Source: Mangrovicella endophytica (lineage in GTDB: Bacteria; Pseudomonadota; Alphaproteobacteria; Rhizobiales; Rhizobiaceae). From it: 64,000 bases of DNA. The DNA is taken from positions 41,634-105,633 of the forward strand of contig NZ_PKMZ01000012.1 of the NCBI RefSeq assembly GCF_002893625.1, given 5' to 3'. Below, in pieces: positions 18,013-27,051 of the stretch. Every line of letters begins with the position of its first letter. Positions within the stretch are counted from its first letter, which is position 1. Both the position numbers and the translations under genes were made by a program. A model generated the notes under the pieces. That model saw only the letters and a list, made by a program, of their open reading frames with translations. It did not search any database and had not been told where the DNA came from.

Positions 18013-18034
18013 CGCGCCTTTCCGGCGCGTTTTT
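18013..18034 (+). terminator. terminator-like hairpin between purK and rpmJ
   Basis: CGCGCC (18013-18018) pairs with GGCGCG (18024-18029), followed by TTTTT (18030-18034). It lies just after the predicted rpmJ transcription start, so it can end purK read-through and may also affect the rpmJ leader. Confidence 0.6.
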
Positions 18035-18085
18035 GATTACGCGGCGGGGCTTCATCGTCGCCATCCTTCGACCTCGGTGACTGAC

Positions 18086-18211
18086 ATGAAGATCAAGAAT
18101 TCGCTGAAGGCCCTCAAGGCCCGCCACCGCGCCAATCGCCTCGTGCGCCGCAAGGGCCGCATCTACATCATCAACAAGCTCGCCCCGCGCTATAAGGCGC
18201 GCCAGGGCTGA
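18086..18211 (+). CDS. rpmJ: 50S ribosomal protein L36, cysteine-free form
   Basis: A 41-residue bL36 (start [18 protein letters not shown], end [15 protein letters not shown]). It is the C-minus, YkgO-like type without the zinc-binding Cys/His set of classic L36. It is part of the large ribosomal subunit. The gene stands alone, with a predicted promoter at 17968. Together with the cysteine-free L31 at 4347, both zinc-dependent ribosomal proteins are of the zinc-free kind here. Confidence 0.95.
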   Translation: MKIKNSLKALKARHRANRLVRRKGRIYIINKLAPRYKARQG

Positions 18212-18306
18212 CGCTTCGGCTCGCCATCCGGCGGGCTGCCGCTCCCGCGGCTGTGTCACGGCTTTTTGGGTTTGACGGCACGCGGCCGGAGACTACTCTC
18301 TGCGGC

Positions 18307-19008
18307 ATGCGTGCTTTGTCATGTCTTGGCCTCGCCATCCTGTTGATGTCGGCTGCGGTCGTGCTGGCCGCCGAGGGTGAGCCGCAGCGACCGTCGGATG
18401 AACCGCCGGCGGCGGCACCGGCCGTGCCCGCTCCGGGCTCACCGGCTGCACCGGCGGCCCCGGACATCAAGGCAGCACCCCTTCCCCGGTTCGATTCGAG
18501 CGGTCCGAAGACGGCGGAGAAGCCGCGTGGAGAGCGACTGGACGCGCTTTTCGCCGAATTGAAGCGCGAGCCATCGGCTGACAAAGCCGGTGGGATCGCC
18601 AGTTCCATCGAGAGCATCTGGCGCGACAGCGGCAGCGATACGGTCGATCTCCTGATGCTGTGGTCTGCAGCCGCGATCGCCAAGAAGGACAATGCCGCAG
18701 CGCTCGACCTTCTCGATCAGGTGGTGCTCCTCGCCCCCGACTATGCGGAAGGATGGAACCGGCGCGCGACGTTGAACTTCACCATGAACCGCTACCCGCA
18801 GTCGATTGCCGACGTCGAGCAGACGCTGCGCCGGGAGCCCCGCCACTACGGCGCCCTGATGGGGCTCGGGATGATCCTCGAAGAGCTCGACCAGAAGGAC
18901 AAGGCGCTTGACGCCTATAGTCGCGCGCTGGCGGTCTATCCTGCCCTGAAGGCGGCGCAGGATGCCGTCGGCCGCCTCGCCGACGAGTTGGGCGGTCAGC
19001 CGATCTGA
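18307..19008 (+). CDS. exported tetratricopeptide-repeat protein
   Basis: A 233-residue protein with a signal peptide (RALSCLGLAILLMSAAVVLA), a Pro/Ala-rich linker to about residue 60, and three or so TPR units (NAAALDLLDQVVLLAPDYAEGWNRRA, YPQSIADVEQTLRREPRHYGALMG, DKALDAYSRALAVYPALKAA). It is probably periplasmic. The ATG at 18307 places the signal peptide at the very N-terminus; an upstream in-frame GTG at 18253 is less likely. No partner can be deduced. Confidence 0.85.
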   Translation: MRALSCLGLAILLMSAAVVLAAEGEPQRPSDEPPAAAPAVPAPGSPAAPAAPDIKAAPLPRFDSSGPKTAEKPRGERLDALFAELKREPSADKAGGIASSIESIWRDSGSDTVDLLMLWSAAAIAKKDNAAALDLLDQVVLLAPDYAEGWNRRATLNFTMNRYPQSIADVEQTLRREPRHYGALMGLGMILEELDQKDKALDAYSRALAVYPALKAAQDAVGRLADELGGQPI

Positions 19009-19264
19009 CAGCGGCCTGCAGTCACGGGCTGGCAGAAGGCGACGGCGTCCGGTCGTGGCTATTGCGAATCTCAAAGCCGACACCGGAAGCGGCTGTCCTG
19101 CGTCTCGGCGCAGCCGTCTACGGCCCTGAAAGTGGCTCAGCAGGACCGCTAGCGGTTGGAGAAATTCCTGGAAATCGTAGGAGCAGAGAATCCTTCCCGA
19201 TGGATTCACTGGCCTCTAAGGATCCGTCGTTAGGCTCAGCCGAGTTTTGGGGCGGAGTCCGTCA

Positions 19265-21067
19265 GTGAAATCGAAGACTTTGTGCGTCGCTACGCTCGCC
19301 GGGTTCCTGCTGTGCGCCCCTGCCGCCATGGCTAAGGACTGGCTCGTGGAGCGGGTGTCCGGCAGGGTCGTGATGATCGACGCGGACAGAAACAAATATC
19401 CCCTGCGGGCGCAGATGACCGTGCCGGAAGGCATCACGGTGATCACCGCGGCCGATGGGCGGGTGCGCCTTTCAAGCGACAACAACGTCATGACGCTCGC
19501 GCCAAACAGCGCTGTCGCCGTGACGCCATCTTCCACGGCAAGCCGAACCGTCAAGGTTCTCCAGCGGACGGGGCGGGTTGAGTTCGAGGTGGAGAAGCGG
19601 TCGCGGCCCTATTTCTCCGTCTCCAGCCCCTACCTCGTTGCGGTGGTGAAGGGCACCAGGTTCACGGTCGACGTCGCGCGCAGTTCCACCAGGCTCACGG
19701 TCTCGCGCGGGCTGGTGCAGGCGACCGACCTGCGCAGCGGCCAGACGGCTGGCATCGCCGCCGGCCAGCGCGCGCAGGTCAGCGCCACGCAGCCGGGTCT
19801 GCGCACCGCCGGTCCGAGCGCACCGGCCGTTGTTCAGGCGGCGCCACAGGCCCCCGCCGTCGCTCCTGTCGGCGTGACGCTCGATACGTTCAAGGCGGAG
19901 ACGCAGGCAGCGACGGCGGAATCGAACACGGCCAGTGGCCTCTCTTCCGCCGATGACGCGACCACGAGCGCCGGCTCCGCAAGCGCCGGATCGATGAGTG
20001 CCGGATCGGCCAGTGCCGGATCAAGCAGTGCCGGATCAAGCAGCGCCGGATCAAGCAGCGCCGGATCAAGCAGCGCCGGATCGACCAGTACGGGATCGAG
20101 GGGCAGCAAAGGCAGCGGCGGCTTCGGCGGCAACAGCGGACGCGGCAACGACGACGATAGCGGCCGCGGCAACTCTGGCGGAACGGGCGGCAGGGGCGGC
20201 AACGGCAACGGCAACGGTGGTCAGGGTAACGGCGGCGGCGCCGGAGGGCACGGCCACGGACACAGTGGTGGCCATGACCATGGCAACGGCAGCGGCGGCC
20301 ATGGCAGCGGCGGTGGTGCAGGCGGCCCCGGCAGCGGTGCAGGCGGTCCCGGCGGCGGTTCAGGCGGTCCTGGCGGCAGTGCAGGCGGTCCCGGCGGTGG
20401 TGCAGGCAGCGGCGGTGGTGCCGGGCATGGGCACGGGAACGGTGCTGGCGGTCACGGCAACGGCGGCCCCGGTGGCGGTGCAGGCGGTCCCGGCGGCGGT
20501 GCCGGGCATGGGCACGGGAACGGTGTTGGCGGTCACGGCAACGGCGGCCCCGGCAGCGGTGCAGGCGGTACCGGCGGTGGTGCAGGCGGCCCGGGTGGCG
20601 GTCCAGGCGGTCCCGGTGGTGGTGCAGGTGGTCCCGGCGGCGGTGCCGGCGGTCCCGGTGGCGGTGCAGGCGGTCCTGCCGGTGGTGGCGGTTCAGGCGG
20701 CCCCGGTGGAGGTGCCGGCGGCCCCGGTGGAGGCGGTTCAGGCGGTCCCGGTGGTGGTGCCGGCGGTCCCGGTGGTGGCGCCGGCGGTCCCGGTGGCGGT
20801 GCAGGCGGTCCTGCCGGTGGTGGCGGTTCAGGCGGCCCCGCTGGTGGCGGTGCAGGCGGCCCCGGTGGAGGTGCAGGCGGCCCTGGTGGTGGCGGTTCAG
20901 GCGGTCCCGGCGGTGGTGCCGGCGGCCCCGGTGGCGGCGGTGCAGGCGGTCCCGGCGGTGGTGCAGGCGGCCCCGGTGGTGGCGGTTCAGGCGGTCCCGG
21001 CGGTGGTGCCGGCGGCCCCGGCGGCGGCAATGGCGGCGGCAATGGCGGCGGTAACGGCAGGCCGTAA
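19265..21067 (+). CDS. secreted FecR-domain protein with long Gly-rich, partly His-rich repeat tail
   Basis: About 600 residues. After a signal peptide (MKSKTLCVATLAGFLLCAPAAMA) comes a FecR domain (~24-170: VSGRVVMIDADRN, ADGRVRLSSDN, VVKGTRFTVDV). From ~235 there are Ser-Ala-Gly repeats encoded by 15-base tandem repeats (around 19970-20100), and from ~285 to the end an almost pure Gly/Pro/Ala region built of GGPGGGA-like units with GHGHGN patches. I prefer the GTG at 19265, preceded by GGAG at 7 bases. It is followed in the same frame by a CHASE2 signalling gene after one TAA. FecR domains next to CHASE2 sensors suggest a periplasmic or surface sensing role; this is inference. Confidence 0.85.
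   Translation: MKSKTLCVATLAGFLLCAPAAMAKDWLVERVSGRVVMIDADRNKYPLRAQMTVPEGITVITAADGRVRLSSDNNVMTLAPNSAVAVTPSSTASRTVKVLQRTGRVEFEVEKRSRPYFSVSSPYLVAVVKGTRFTVDVARSSTRLTVSRGLVQATDLRSGQTAGIAAGQRAQVSATQPGLRTAGPSAPAVVQAAPQAPAVAPVGVTLDTFKAETQAATAESNTASGLSSADDATTSAGSASAGSMSAGSASAGSSSAGSSSAGSSSAGSSSAGSTSTGSRGSKGSGGFGGNSGRGNDDDSGRGNSGGTGGRGGNGNGNGGQGNGGGAGGHGHGHSGGHDHGNGSGGHGSGGGAGGPGSGAGGPGGGSGGPGGSAGGPGGGAGSGGGAGHGHGNGAGGHGNGGPGGGAGGPGGGAGHGHGNGVGGHGNGGPGSGAGGTGGGAGGPGGGPGGPGGGAGGPGGGAGGPGGGAGGPAGGGGSGGPGGGAGGPGGGGSGGPGGGAGGPGGGAGGPGGGAGGPAGGGGSGGPAGGGAGGPGGGAGGPGGGGSGGPGGGAGGPGGGGAGGPGGGAGGPGGGGSGGPGGGAGGPGGGNGGGNGGGNGRP
19960..20100 (+). repeat. 15-base tandem repeats encoding Ser-Ala-Gly units
   Basis: About eight to ten tandem copies of a 15-base unit close to AGCGCCGGATCAAGC inside the FecR-protein gene. 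Copies near the middle are nearly identical, which suggests recent slippage or unequal recombination. Confidence 0.85.
20300..21060 (+). repeat. degenerate Gly-rich coding repeats (GGPGGGA units)
   Basis: About 760 bases of imperfect 18-24 base repeats of the GGCGGTCCCGGTGGTGGTGC kind, in phase with the FecR gene. Variation in length between strains would stay in frame when units are multiples of three. Confidence 0.85.
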
Positions 21068-21109
21068 GGTCTGCCCCTCGCCCCGTTCCTCAGATCGAAA
21101 GCCGCTTCC

Positions 21110-23908
21110 CTGTTTAGCCGTCACCATTCGCGTACAGCCACTCTGCTGAGCCTGGCCATAAGGCTGACGGTCATCCTGACGCTGCATGCGGCCGCGGGGG
21201 CCGCCGGCATTCTGCCGCTCCTGCAGTCGCATCTCTCGGATCTTCGGTTCCGCTTCCAGGAGCGTTCCCCGAGCGGTGAGGTCGTGCTGGTCGACATCGA
21301 CCCCCGCAGTCTGGCCGAGATCGGGATCTGGCCCTGGCCGCGGACGCTGCACGCCGATCTCGTGCGTGCCGCGGCGGCAGCCGGCGCGGCTCGGGTCGCC
21401 TTCGATATCGACTTCAGTTCCGCGTCTCAGCCAGCGTCCGACGCGGCCTTTGCCAAGGCAATCGACGAAACCGGGCTCGACACGCTTCTCGCCGCCTTCA
21501 AGCAACATGATGCCCAGGGCCAGGACATCGCTTCCATGCCGCTTACCGCCCTTGCGGCCTCCGGCTGGCCCGCTGTGGTCAACCTGCGTCCGGATGCGGA
21601 CGGACTGGTTCGGACCTTCCCGGTTGCGGTTGAAATCGGCGGAGAACTCCTTCCCTCGATACCAGCAGCAATTGCGGGGCTCGACCCGGCGGGGGAGGAT
21701 GTTTTCGGCATCGACTACTCGATCGATGCGACCAGCGTTCCGCGCATCTCCTATGCCGATCTGATCTCGAAGCGCGTCGACCCGGCTCTGCTGGCCGGGC
21801 GCACGCTGATCGTCGGCGCCAATGCCGTGGAACTGCAGGACCGCTTCACCATCCCCAGGTGGGGGAACGTGTCGGGCTCCACCGTTCTTGCCCTGGCCAG
21901 CGAGACGCTGCTCCAGGGCCGGGCCCTGCAGCCTGTCGAGCTGCCCTGGGGCGGGCTGGCGATCGCCGCCATCCTTCTTGTTCCGCTTCTGCGCCGCGCC
22001 CGCATCATACCTGGTCTGTGCGGTCTGGCGCTCCTCGGGGTGAGCGCCGAAGCCGCTGCCTTCGTCCTGCAGGAGAAGGCCTGCATCGCGCTTGTCACCG
22101 CGCCGTTTCACGGCCTTCTCGTCTGCATAGCCGGTGAACGCCTGCTGCGTGAACTCGGTATCCGCAAAGTTCTTGCCTGGGTCGCCGGCATCCAAGCGAG
22201 CAACAGCCGCGCCATGCTGGAGCGCGTGGTCGAGGAAGGTTTCGGGGCCGTGGTGATCGTCGACGACAAAGGGACCGTCCGGCGCCTCAACGACGAGGCA
22301 CGCCGCCTATTTGCGATCTCCGTGGGCGCGCAGCTGGAGGCACTGCCCGCTTTGGTCGCCAGGGACTGTCGAGCGGTGCTCTGGCCGGCGGATACAGCCG
22401 CACCACTCGCCCCTCGCTCCGTCACGAACCTCCTGCGGTCGGAGAAGGACGGCGCCATGCAGGCGCTGGAATACACCGTTTCCCCGCTGCGTCTTGCCGC
22501 TGTGGACGATGCCTCCTCCGGCCAGGCCGTGAGCGCCACCCATCTCTGCCTCACCGCCCGCGACGTCACGGAGCGGCAGATGGTGGAGGATCGGATGCGC
22601 CATCTGGCTCTACACGACGACCTGACGGGGCTGGCCAACCGAGCAGCGCTCCAGCTTCACCTCGATTCCGCATCTCGCGAAGATGGCGACGGGTCGGCGG
22701 GAGGCTTTGCGCTCATCGCCTTCGACCTCGACCGGTTCAAGACCGTCAACGACGCTCTGGGCCATGCGATGGGCGATGCGGTGCTGGTAGAGGTTGCCAG
22801 ACGCCTGGAGCGCTGTCTCCCGGAACAGGGCCTGGCAGCCCGGATCAGCAGCGACGAGTTCATGGCCTTTCTGCCGAAGGCTTCGCCCGAGCAGGCTCAC
22901 GAGGTCGCGCAGCATCTGAGCGCGACGATCGAGACGCCGATCATGGCCTCGGGCCACCGGCTGAGCATAAGGGCGAGCTTCGGCCTCTACTGCTGGAGCA
23001 GCGACAGTGCCTCGGCCGAGGATCGGATGCGCCGTGCCGACCTCGCCCTCTACTGCGCCGAGCGCGAAGGGCAGCTTCGACTGTTCGAGCCGGCCATGGA
23101 AGAGGATCGGCTCGTGCGGCTCGATCTCGAGCGCGATCTTCTGGAAGCCGTCGAGGCCGAGGCGCTGGAGGTCGTCTTCCAGCCGCAGGTTTCGCTTCGC
23201 TACGGAGCCTTCACCGGTGCCGAGGCGCTGCTGCGCTGGCAGCATCCGCTGAAGGGACCGATCTCCCCGGCGCTCTTCATACCCGTTGCCGAGGAGATGG
23301 GGCTGATCCATCGGATCGGAGCCCGGGTGCTTCGGGTCGCCTGCGAGGAGGCGGCATCCTGGGACCAGCCGCTGCGCGTGGCGGTCAATGTTTCGGCGCT
23401 TCAGCTCTCGGCGGGTGACGTCGTGTCCGCCGTTCGCGCGGCCTTGGACGCTTCCGGTCTGCCCGCGCACCGTCTTGAACTCGAGATTACCGAAAGCGCC
23501 TTCGTCAACGAGGATTCGCGTCTGCAGGCCGTGTTCGACGAACTCACCGAGATCGGCGTCAGCTTTTCGCTTGATGATTTCGGCACCGGCTACTCATCGC
23601 TCGGCTACCTCCACCGCTTCCCGGTCTCGAAGCTCAAGATCGACCGCAGCTTCGTCAAGGATCTGCCGCGCAGCGGCCAGTCGCTGGCGATCCTGCGGGC
23701 AATCCTGGCGCTCGCACAAGGCCTCGACCTCCGCACCATCGCGGAAGGGATCGAGAACGAGGAGCAGGCGGAGTGCCTCAGGATGCTCGGCTGTGCAGAA
23801 GCGCAAGGCTATCTGTACTCGAAGCCGATCGACGCCTCTGCGATGCGTGATCTTCTGACCGAGCCGTCGGCGGACGATCAGGCCGTCAGAGCCAGGGCTC
23901 TCGCCTGA
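21110..23908 (+). CDS. CHASE2-PAS-GGDEF-EAL cyclic-di-GMP signalling protein, start uncertain
   Basis: About 930 residues. A membrane helix (TLLSLAIRLTVILTL) precedes a CHASE2 sensor (VVLVDIDPRSLAEIGIWPWPRT; VAFDIDFSS; VDPALLAGRTLIVGA). Then come about three helices (~280-345), a PAS-like part, a GGDEF domain and an EAL domain. The GGDEF signature is SSDEF (22847-22861), so cyclase activity is doubtful. The EAL domain looks complete (AEALLRWQ, LEITESAF, SLDDFGTGYSSL, KLKIDRSFVKDL), so phosphodiesterase activity is likely. The first ordinary start is GTG 21284, which would remove the first helix. Upstream only CTG (21110 and others) is available; the frame runs open back to the FecR stop at 21065. 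Confidence 0.85.
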   Translation: MFSRHHSRTATLLSLAIRLTVILTLHAAAGAAGILPLLQSHLSDLRFRFQERSPSGEVVLVDIDPRSLAEIGIWPWPRTLHADLVRAAAAAGAARVAFDIDFSSASQPASDAAFAKAIDETGLDTLLAAFKQHDAQGQDIASMPLTALAASGWPAVVNLRPDADGLVRTFPVAVEIGGELLPSIPAAIAGLDPAGEDVFGIDYSIDATSVPRISYADLISKRVDPALLAGRTLIVGANAVELQDRFTIPRWGNVSGSTVLALASETLLQGRALQPVELPWGGLAIAAILLVPLLRRARIIPGLCGLALLGVSAEAAAFVLQEKACIALVTAPFHGLLVCIAGERLLRELGIRKVLAWVAGIQASNSRAMLERVVEEGFGAVVIVDDKGTVRRLNDEARRLFAISVGAQLEALPALVARDCRAVLWPADTAAPLAPRSVTNLLRSEKDGAMQALEYTVSPLRLAAVDDASSGQAVSATHLCLTARDVTERQMVEDRMRHLALHDDLTGLANRAALQLHLDSASREDGDGSAGGFALIAFDLDRFKTVNDALGHAMGDAVLVEVARRLERCLPEQGLAARISSDEFMAFLPKASPEQAHEVAQHLSATIETPIMASGHRLSIRASFGLYCWSSDSASAEDRMRRADLALYCAEREGQLRLFEPAMEEDRLVRLDLERDLLEAVEAEALEVVFQPQVSLRYGAFTGAEALLRWQHPLKGPISPALFIPVAEEMGLIHRIGARVLRVACEEAASWDQPLRVAVNVSALQLSAGDVVSAVRAALDASGLPAHRLELEITESAFVNEDSRLQAVFDELTEIGVSFSLDDFGTGYSSLGYLHRFPVSKLKIDRSFVKDLPRSGQSLAILRAILALAQGLDLRTIAEGIENEEQAECLRMLGCAEAQGYLYSKPIDASAMRDLLTEPSADDQAVRARALA

Positions 23909-24125
23909 AGCACTTCGGGTAAGGCTGGATCACTCCGTGGCTCGGTTCGCTGCAGGGGACCCATGCAGGAGGGGGCGAAGCGCAGAACGGCGCCACGCCC
24001 TTTCGAGCCGACGCGGTGCGTCGTCCTGCCGGCACTAACGAGCATCGACCCAGGGATGAAGGAGACCGACCGCGGCGGTGGCGAGGCGGCACGCATCGTT
24101 CGCGCCGCCTCCGAGCCTTGGGACG

Positions 24126-25562
24126 TCAGATGGCCGACAGGCCATCTGAGCCGATATAGGCAATGCGCAGCATGTTGGTCGCGCCTGGCGTGCGCAGGGG
24201 CACGCCCGCGGTGACGATGACGCGCTCGCCGGCCCGTGCGAAGCCTTCCTCGACCGACATGCGGCACGCCTTATCGATCATCGCGTCGAGGTCCTGCGCT
24301 TCTTCGGTGACGACGCAGTGCAGCCCCCAGACCAGCGACAGACGGCGGGCGGTCTGCACCACCGGCGACAGCGCCACGATCGGCAGATGCGGGCGCTCGC
24401 GCGCCGTGCGAAGGCCGGTCGTGCCGGTGGCCGTGTAGGTGACGATGTTGGCGACCTTCAGCGTCTCGGCCATCTGGCGCGCCGCGAGCGATACCGCGTC
24501 GGCACCGGTCGCCTCCGCGACAGGGCGCTGGGCCGTGATGATCTGCTCGTAGAGCGGGTCGCGCTCGACCTGCTGGGCGATGCGGTTCATCATCTCGACG
24601 GCTTCGACCGGATATTCGCCGGCCGCGGATTCGGCCGAGAGCATCACCGCGTCGGCGCCCTCGAAGACGGCGATCGAGACGTCGGACACCTCAGCGCGCG
24701 TTGGCACCGGCGCCGTGATCATCGATTCCAGCATCTGCGTTGCGACGACCACCGGCTTGCCGGCCTTGCGGGCGGCGCGGGTGATGCGTTTCTGGATACC
24801 GGGCACGGCTTCGAGCGGCAATTCGACGCCGAGATCGCCGCGCGCCACCATGATGGCGTCGGACAGCTCGATGATCTCGTCCAGCCGCTCGACGGCCTGC
24901 GGCTTCTCGATCTTCGAGAGAAGCGAAACGCGGCCGCGGGCGATCTTGCGTGCCTCTGCCAGATCCTCCGGTCGCTGGATGAAGGACAGCGCCACCCAAT
25001 CAACGGACTCGTTGAGGACGGCATCGAGGTCGCGGCGGTCCTTCTCGGTCAGAGCGCCAGTCCCGATCGTCGTATCGGGCAGGCTGACGCCCTTGCGGTC
25101 GGATATCTTGTTGCCGGCAACGACACGGCAGCGGATGCTCTTGCCGTCCGCCTCCAGCGCGACCAGCTGCAGACGGCCATCATCGATGAGAAGGCGGTGT
25201 CCCGCCTGCACGGCTTCGAGGATCTCCGGATGCGGCAGATGCACGCGTGTCGCATCGCCCGGCGTCGTATCGGCATCGAGCGTGAAGGTCTGGCCGACGG
25301 TGAGATCGACCTTGCCTTCGGCGAACTTGCCGACGCGCAGCTTCGGCCCCTGAAGATCGGCGAGGATGCCGATCGGCCGCCCCTGATCCGCTTCGACGGC
25401 GCGGATGCGCTTCACCAGCTCACGCATCGTGTCGTGATCGGTGTGGCTCATATTGATGCGGAAGACATCGGCACCGGCCTGGTGCAGCTTCTTGATCATC
25501 GCTTCGTCGGAGGAGGCAGGTCCGAGCGTTGCGAGAATCTTGACCTTGCGATTACGTTTCAT
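24126..25562 (-). CDS. pyk: pyruvate kinase
   Basis: A 478-residue pyruvate kinase, the last ATP-yielding step of glycolysis. Seen are the start KVKILATLGPASS, the substrate and metal region (INMSHTD; LLSKIEKPQAV; IMVARGDLGVELP) and the signature ATQMLESMITAPVPTRAEVSDV. The C-terminal allosteric domain is present. The stop of the upstream DUF1036 gene overlaps its ATG (25559-25562), so the two are translationally coupled. This pyk-DUF1036-DUF1244-gapR neighbourhood is common in the order. Confidence 0.97.
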   Translation of the reverse strand: MKRNRKVKILATLGPASSDEAMIKKLHQAGADVFRINMSHTDHDTMRELVKRIRAVEADQGRPIGILADLQGPKLRVGKFAEGKVDLTVGQTFTLDADTTPGDATRVHLPHPEILEAVQAGHRLLIDDGRLQLVALEADGKSIRCRVVAGNKISDRKGVSLPDTTIGTGALTEKDRRDLDAVLNESVDWVALSFIQRPEDLAEARKIARGRVSLLSKIEKPQAVERLDEIIELSDAIMVARGDLGVELPLEAVPGIQKRITRAARKAGKPVVVATQMLESMITAPVPTRAEVSDVSIAVFEGADAVMLSAESAAGEYPVEAVEMMNRIAQQVERDPLYEQIITAQRPVAEATGADAVSLAARQMAETLKVANIVTYTATGTTGLRTARERPHLPIVALSPVVQTARRLSLVWGLHCVVTEEAQDLDAMIDKACRMSVEEGFARAGERVIVTAGVPLRTPGATNMLRIAYIGSDGLSAI

Positions 25563-26029
25563 GGTGTCCCGGTGCCCCCACGAGGCGCTTCTGTCAGCTG
25601 AACCATCCAGCTACCCTGTTCGCCGGTGTCATACTCCCGGAAGCCCATTTTCTGGTAGCCCCGCTTGAAGCAGTCCTTGACCCCGACGATCTTGAACTCG
25701 TTTTCGGCGATGCAAAGGTCGACGTTACCGGCCCAACGGCCCTGCCCTTCGGCATCCTCGGCATAGAGGTAGTAGTAGCGTGACGACAACGCGCCATCGA
25801 TGATCGACTTGCAGGTGGTGGCGGGAATGCGCCACCAGCCCTCGGTCGTCCAGCCGGCATCCGCCCGGTAGCCGATCGCCACGCCGATCAGCGACTGTGT
25901 CCCGTTGCAGACCCTGAAGTCCGCCCGCGCAGGTGTCGCAGCCAAGGGCGAAGCCAGCAGGAGGGCAGCCGACGCCAGGATGCCAGGGCCGATCAGCCCA
26001 CGGCAGCGTCGTACGAGGCGGGACGGCAT
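25559..26029 (-). CDS. exported DUF1036 protein
   Basis: A 156-residue protein with an N-terminal signal peptide (around GPGILASAALLLASPLAATPARA) and the DUF1036 domain (FRVCNGTQSLIGVAIGYR; TEGWWRIPATTCKSIIDG; YYYLYAEDAEG), with several Cys that may form disulphides. Predicted to be periplasmic; function unknown. The ATG at 26029 is preceded by AAAGGA at a good spacing, better than the ATG at 26047. It is the first gene of the unit with pyk, overlapping it by four bases. Confidence 0.88.
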   Translation of the reverse strand: MPSRLVRRCRGLIGPGILASAALLLASPLAATPARADFRVCNGTQSLIGVAIGYRADAGWTTEGWWRIPATTCKSIIDGALSSRYYYLYAEDAEGQGRWAGNVDLCIAENEFKIVGVKDCFKRGYQKMGFREYDTGEQGSWMVQLTEAPRGGTGTP

Positions 26030-26145
26030 GATGAATGTCCTTTGCATGCGTGCGGTACCGGGATTCTCGACTTAGCGGCTTACGCTGTCAACGCAATGAC
26101 AATGCTCGGCGATCCGTTCACGGCGCATTGACCACTCGAGCCTCG

Positions 26146-27051
26146 TCACGCCTTGCCGCCACGCGGCCGCGCCACGAGCAGACCGGCCATGACCATGAGA
26201 CCGCCGGCTATCTGCAGCAGGCTCAGCGGCTCGCCTGCGAAGATCCACGCCGCCAGCGCGGCAATGACGGCTTCGATCAGGATCACCAGCGAGGAGAAGG
26301 AGGCCGACAGGACGCCGAGCGCCACCGCCAACAGCCCCTGCCCCGCAGCGTGGCTGACAAGGCCGAGCGCGGTGAGGTTGGCGGCGGCTTGCCACGTCTG
26401 GGGAATGAGGCTGTCGCCCGCCGCCAGCGCGACGATCAGCAGGATGACGGTCGACACTGCGGAGGAGACGAGCGTTGCCTCGGCGCCGCCGGCAACCCGG
26501 CGCGCGCTGCGGATCGCCAGGAAGTAGAGGCCGAAGAAGAATGAGGTGCCGAGACCGAGGAGATCGCCGACGGGATGGCTGATCGCGTCGCCGCGGGAGT
26601 GGAGGATCAGCAGCGCCGCGCCGGGCAGGCATATGGCGAGGCCCGCGAACGTGCGGGGACTGACGCTCTCGCCGATGGTGAAGCGGGACAGGAGAGCCAC
26701 CCAGATCGGCGCCAGGCAGGCGAAGAAGGTGGCGTTGGCGATCGAGGTGTTGAGGACGGCCAGATGCCAGCAGATCAGATCGCCGGCAAACAGGATGCCG
26801 GCCAGATGCAGGGCACGATTGCGCCAGATCCGGCGCCAGGGCTGCGAGGCGCTGCCGCGGCTGGCCTGCGCCCAGATCGCCAGCACGGGAAGCGCCAGTC
26901 CGACGCGCCAGAATGCGCTGGCGAACGGCCCGACGCCGGCATCGCGGACGAACAAGGGCGAGATGCCCATCGCGGCGGCGCCGAGCACGAGCAGCGGAAA
27001 GGCCGACGCAGCTGTCAGAGCCCGCGGCGCGCGGGCGACCGTCGCATCCAT
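26146..27051 (-). CDS. EamA/DMT-family transporter
   Basis: A 301-residue inner-membrane protein with ten predicted helices in two EamA repeats (first from AASAFPLLVLGAAAMGIS, second from VGDLLGLGTSFFFGLYFL). The C-terminus is short and basic (RPRGGKA). Drug/metabolite transporters of this kind export amino acids or other metabolites; the substrate is unknown. The ATG at 27051 is chosen because the longer frame to 27225 adds a non-hydrophobic, unconserved stretch and runs into the start of the divergent DUF1244 gene. Confidence 0.87.
   Translation of the reverse strand: MDATVARAPRALTAASAFPLLVLGAAAMGISPLFVRDAGVGPFASAFWRVGLALPVLAIWAQASRGSASQPWRRIWRNRALHLAGILFAGDLICWHLAVLNTSIANATFFACLAPIWVALLSRFTIGESVSPRTFAGLAICLPGAALLILHSRGDAISHPVGDLLGLGTSFFFGLYFLAIRSARRVAGGAEATLVSSAVSTVILLIVALAAGDSLIPQTWQAAANLTALGLVSHAAGQGLLAVALGVLSASFSSLVILIEAVIAALAAWIFAGEPLSLLQIAGGLMVMAGLLVARPRGGKA

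Noticed and set aside
20533..21042. Antisense proline-rich ORF with PPGPPAPPP units
   Set aside because: It is the reverse reading of the Gly-rich codons (GGC/GGT become GCC/ACC), not a gene.
19998..21149. Long +2 frame ORF of Ala/Val/Pro repeats inside the FecR gene
   Set aside because: It is the shadow of the Gly-rich repeat region in another frame; no ribosome-binding site and no family match.
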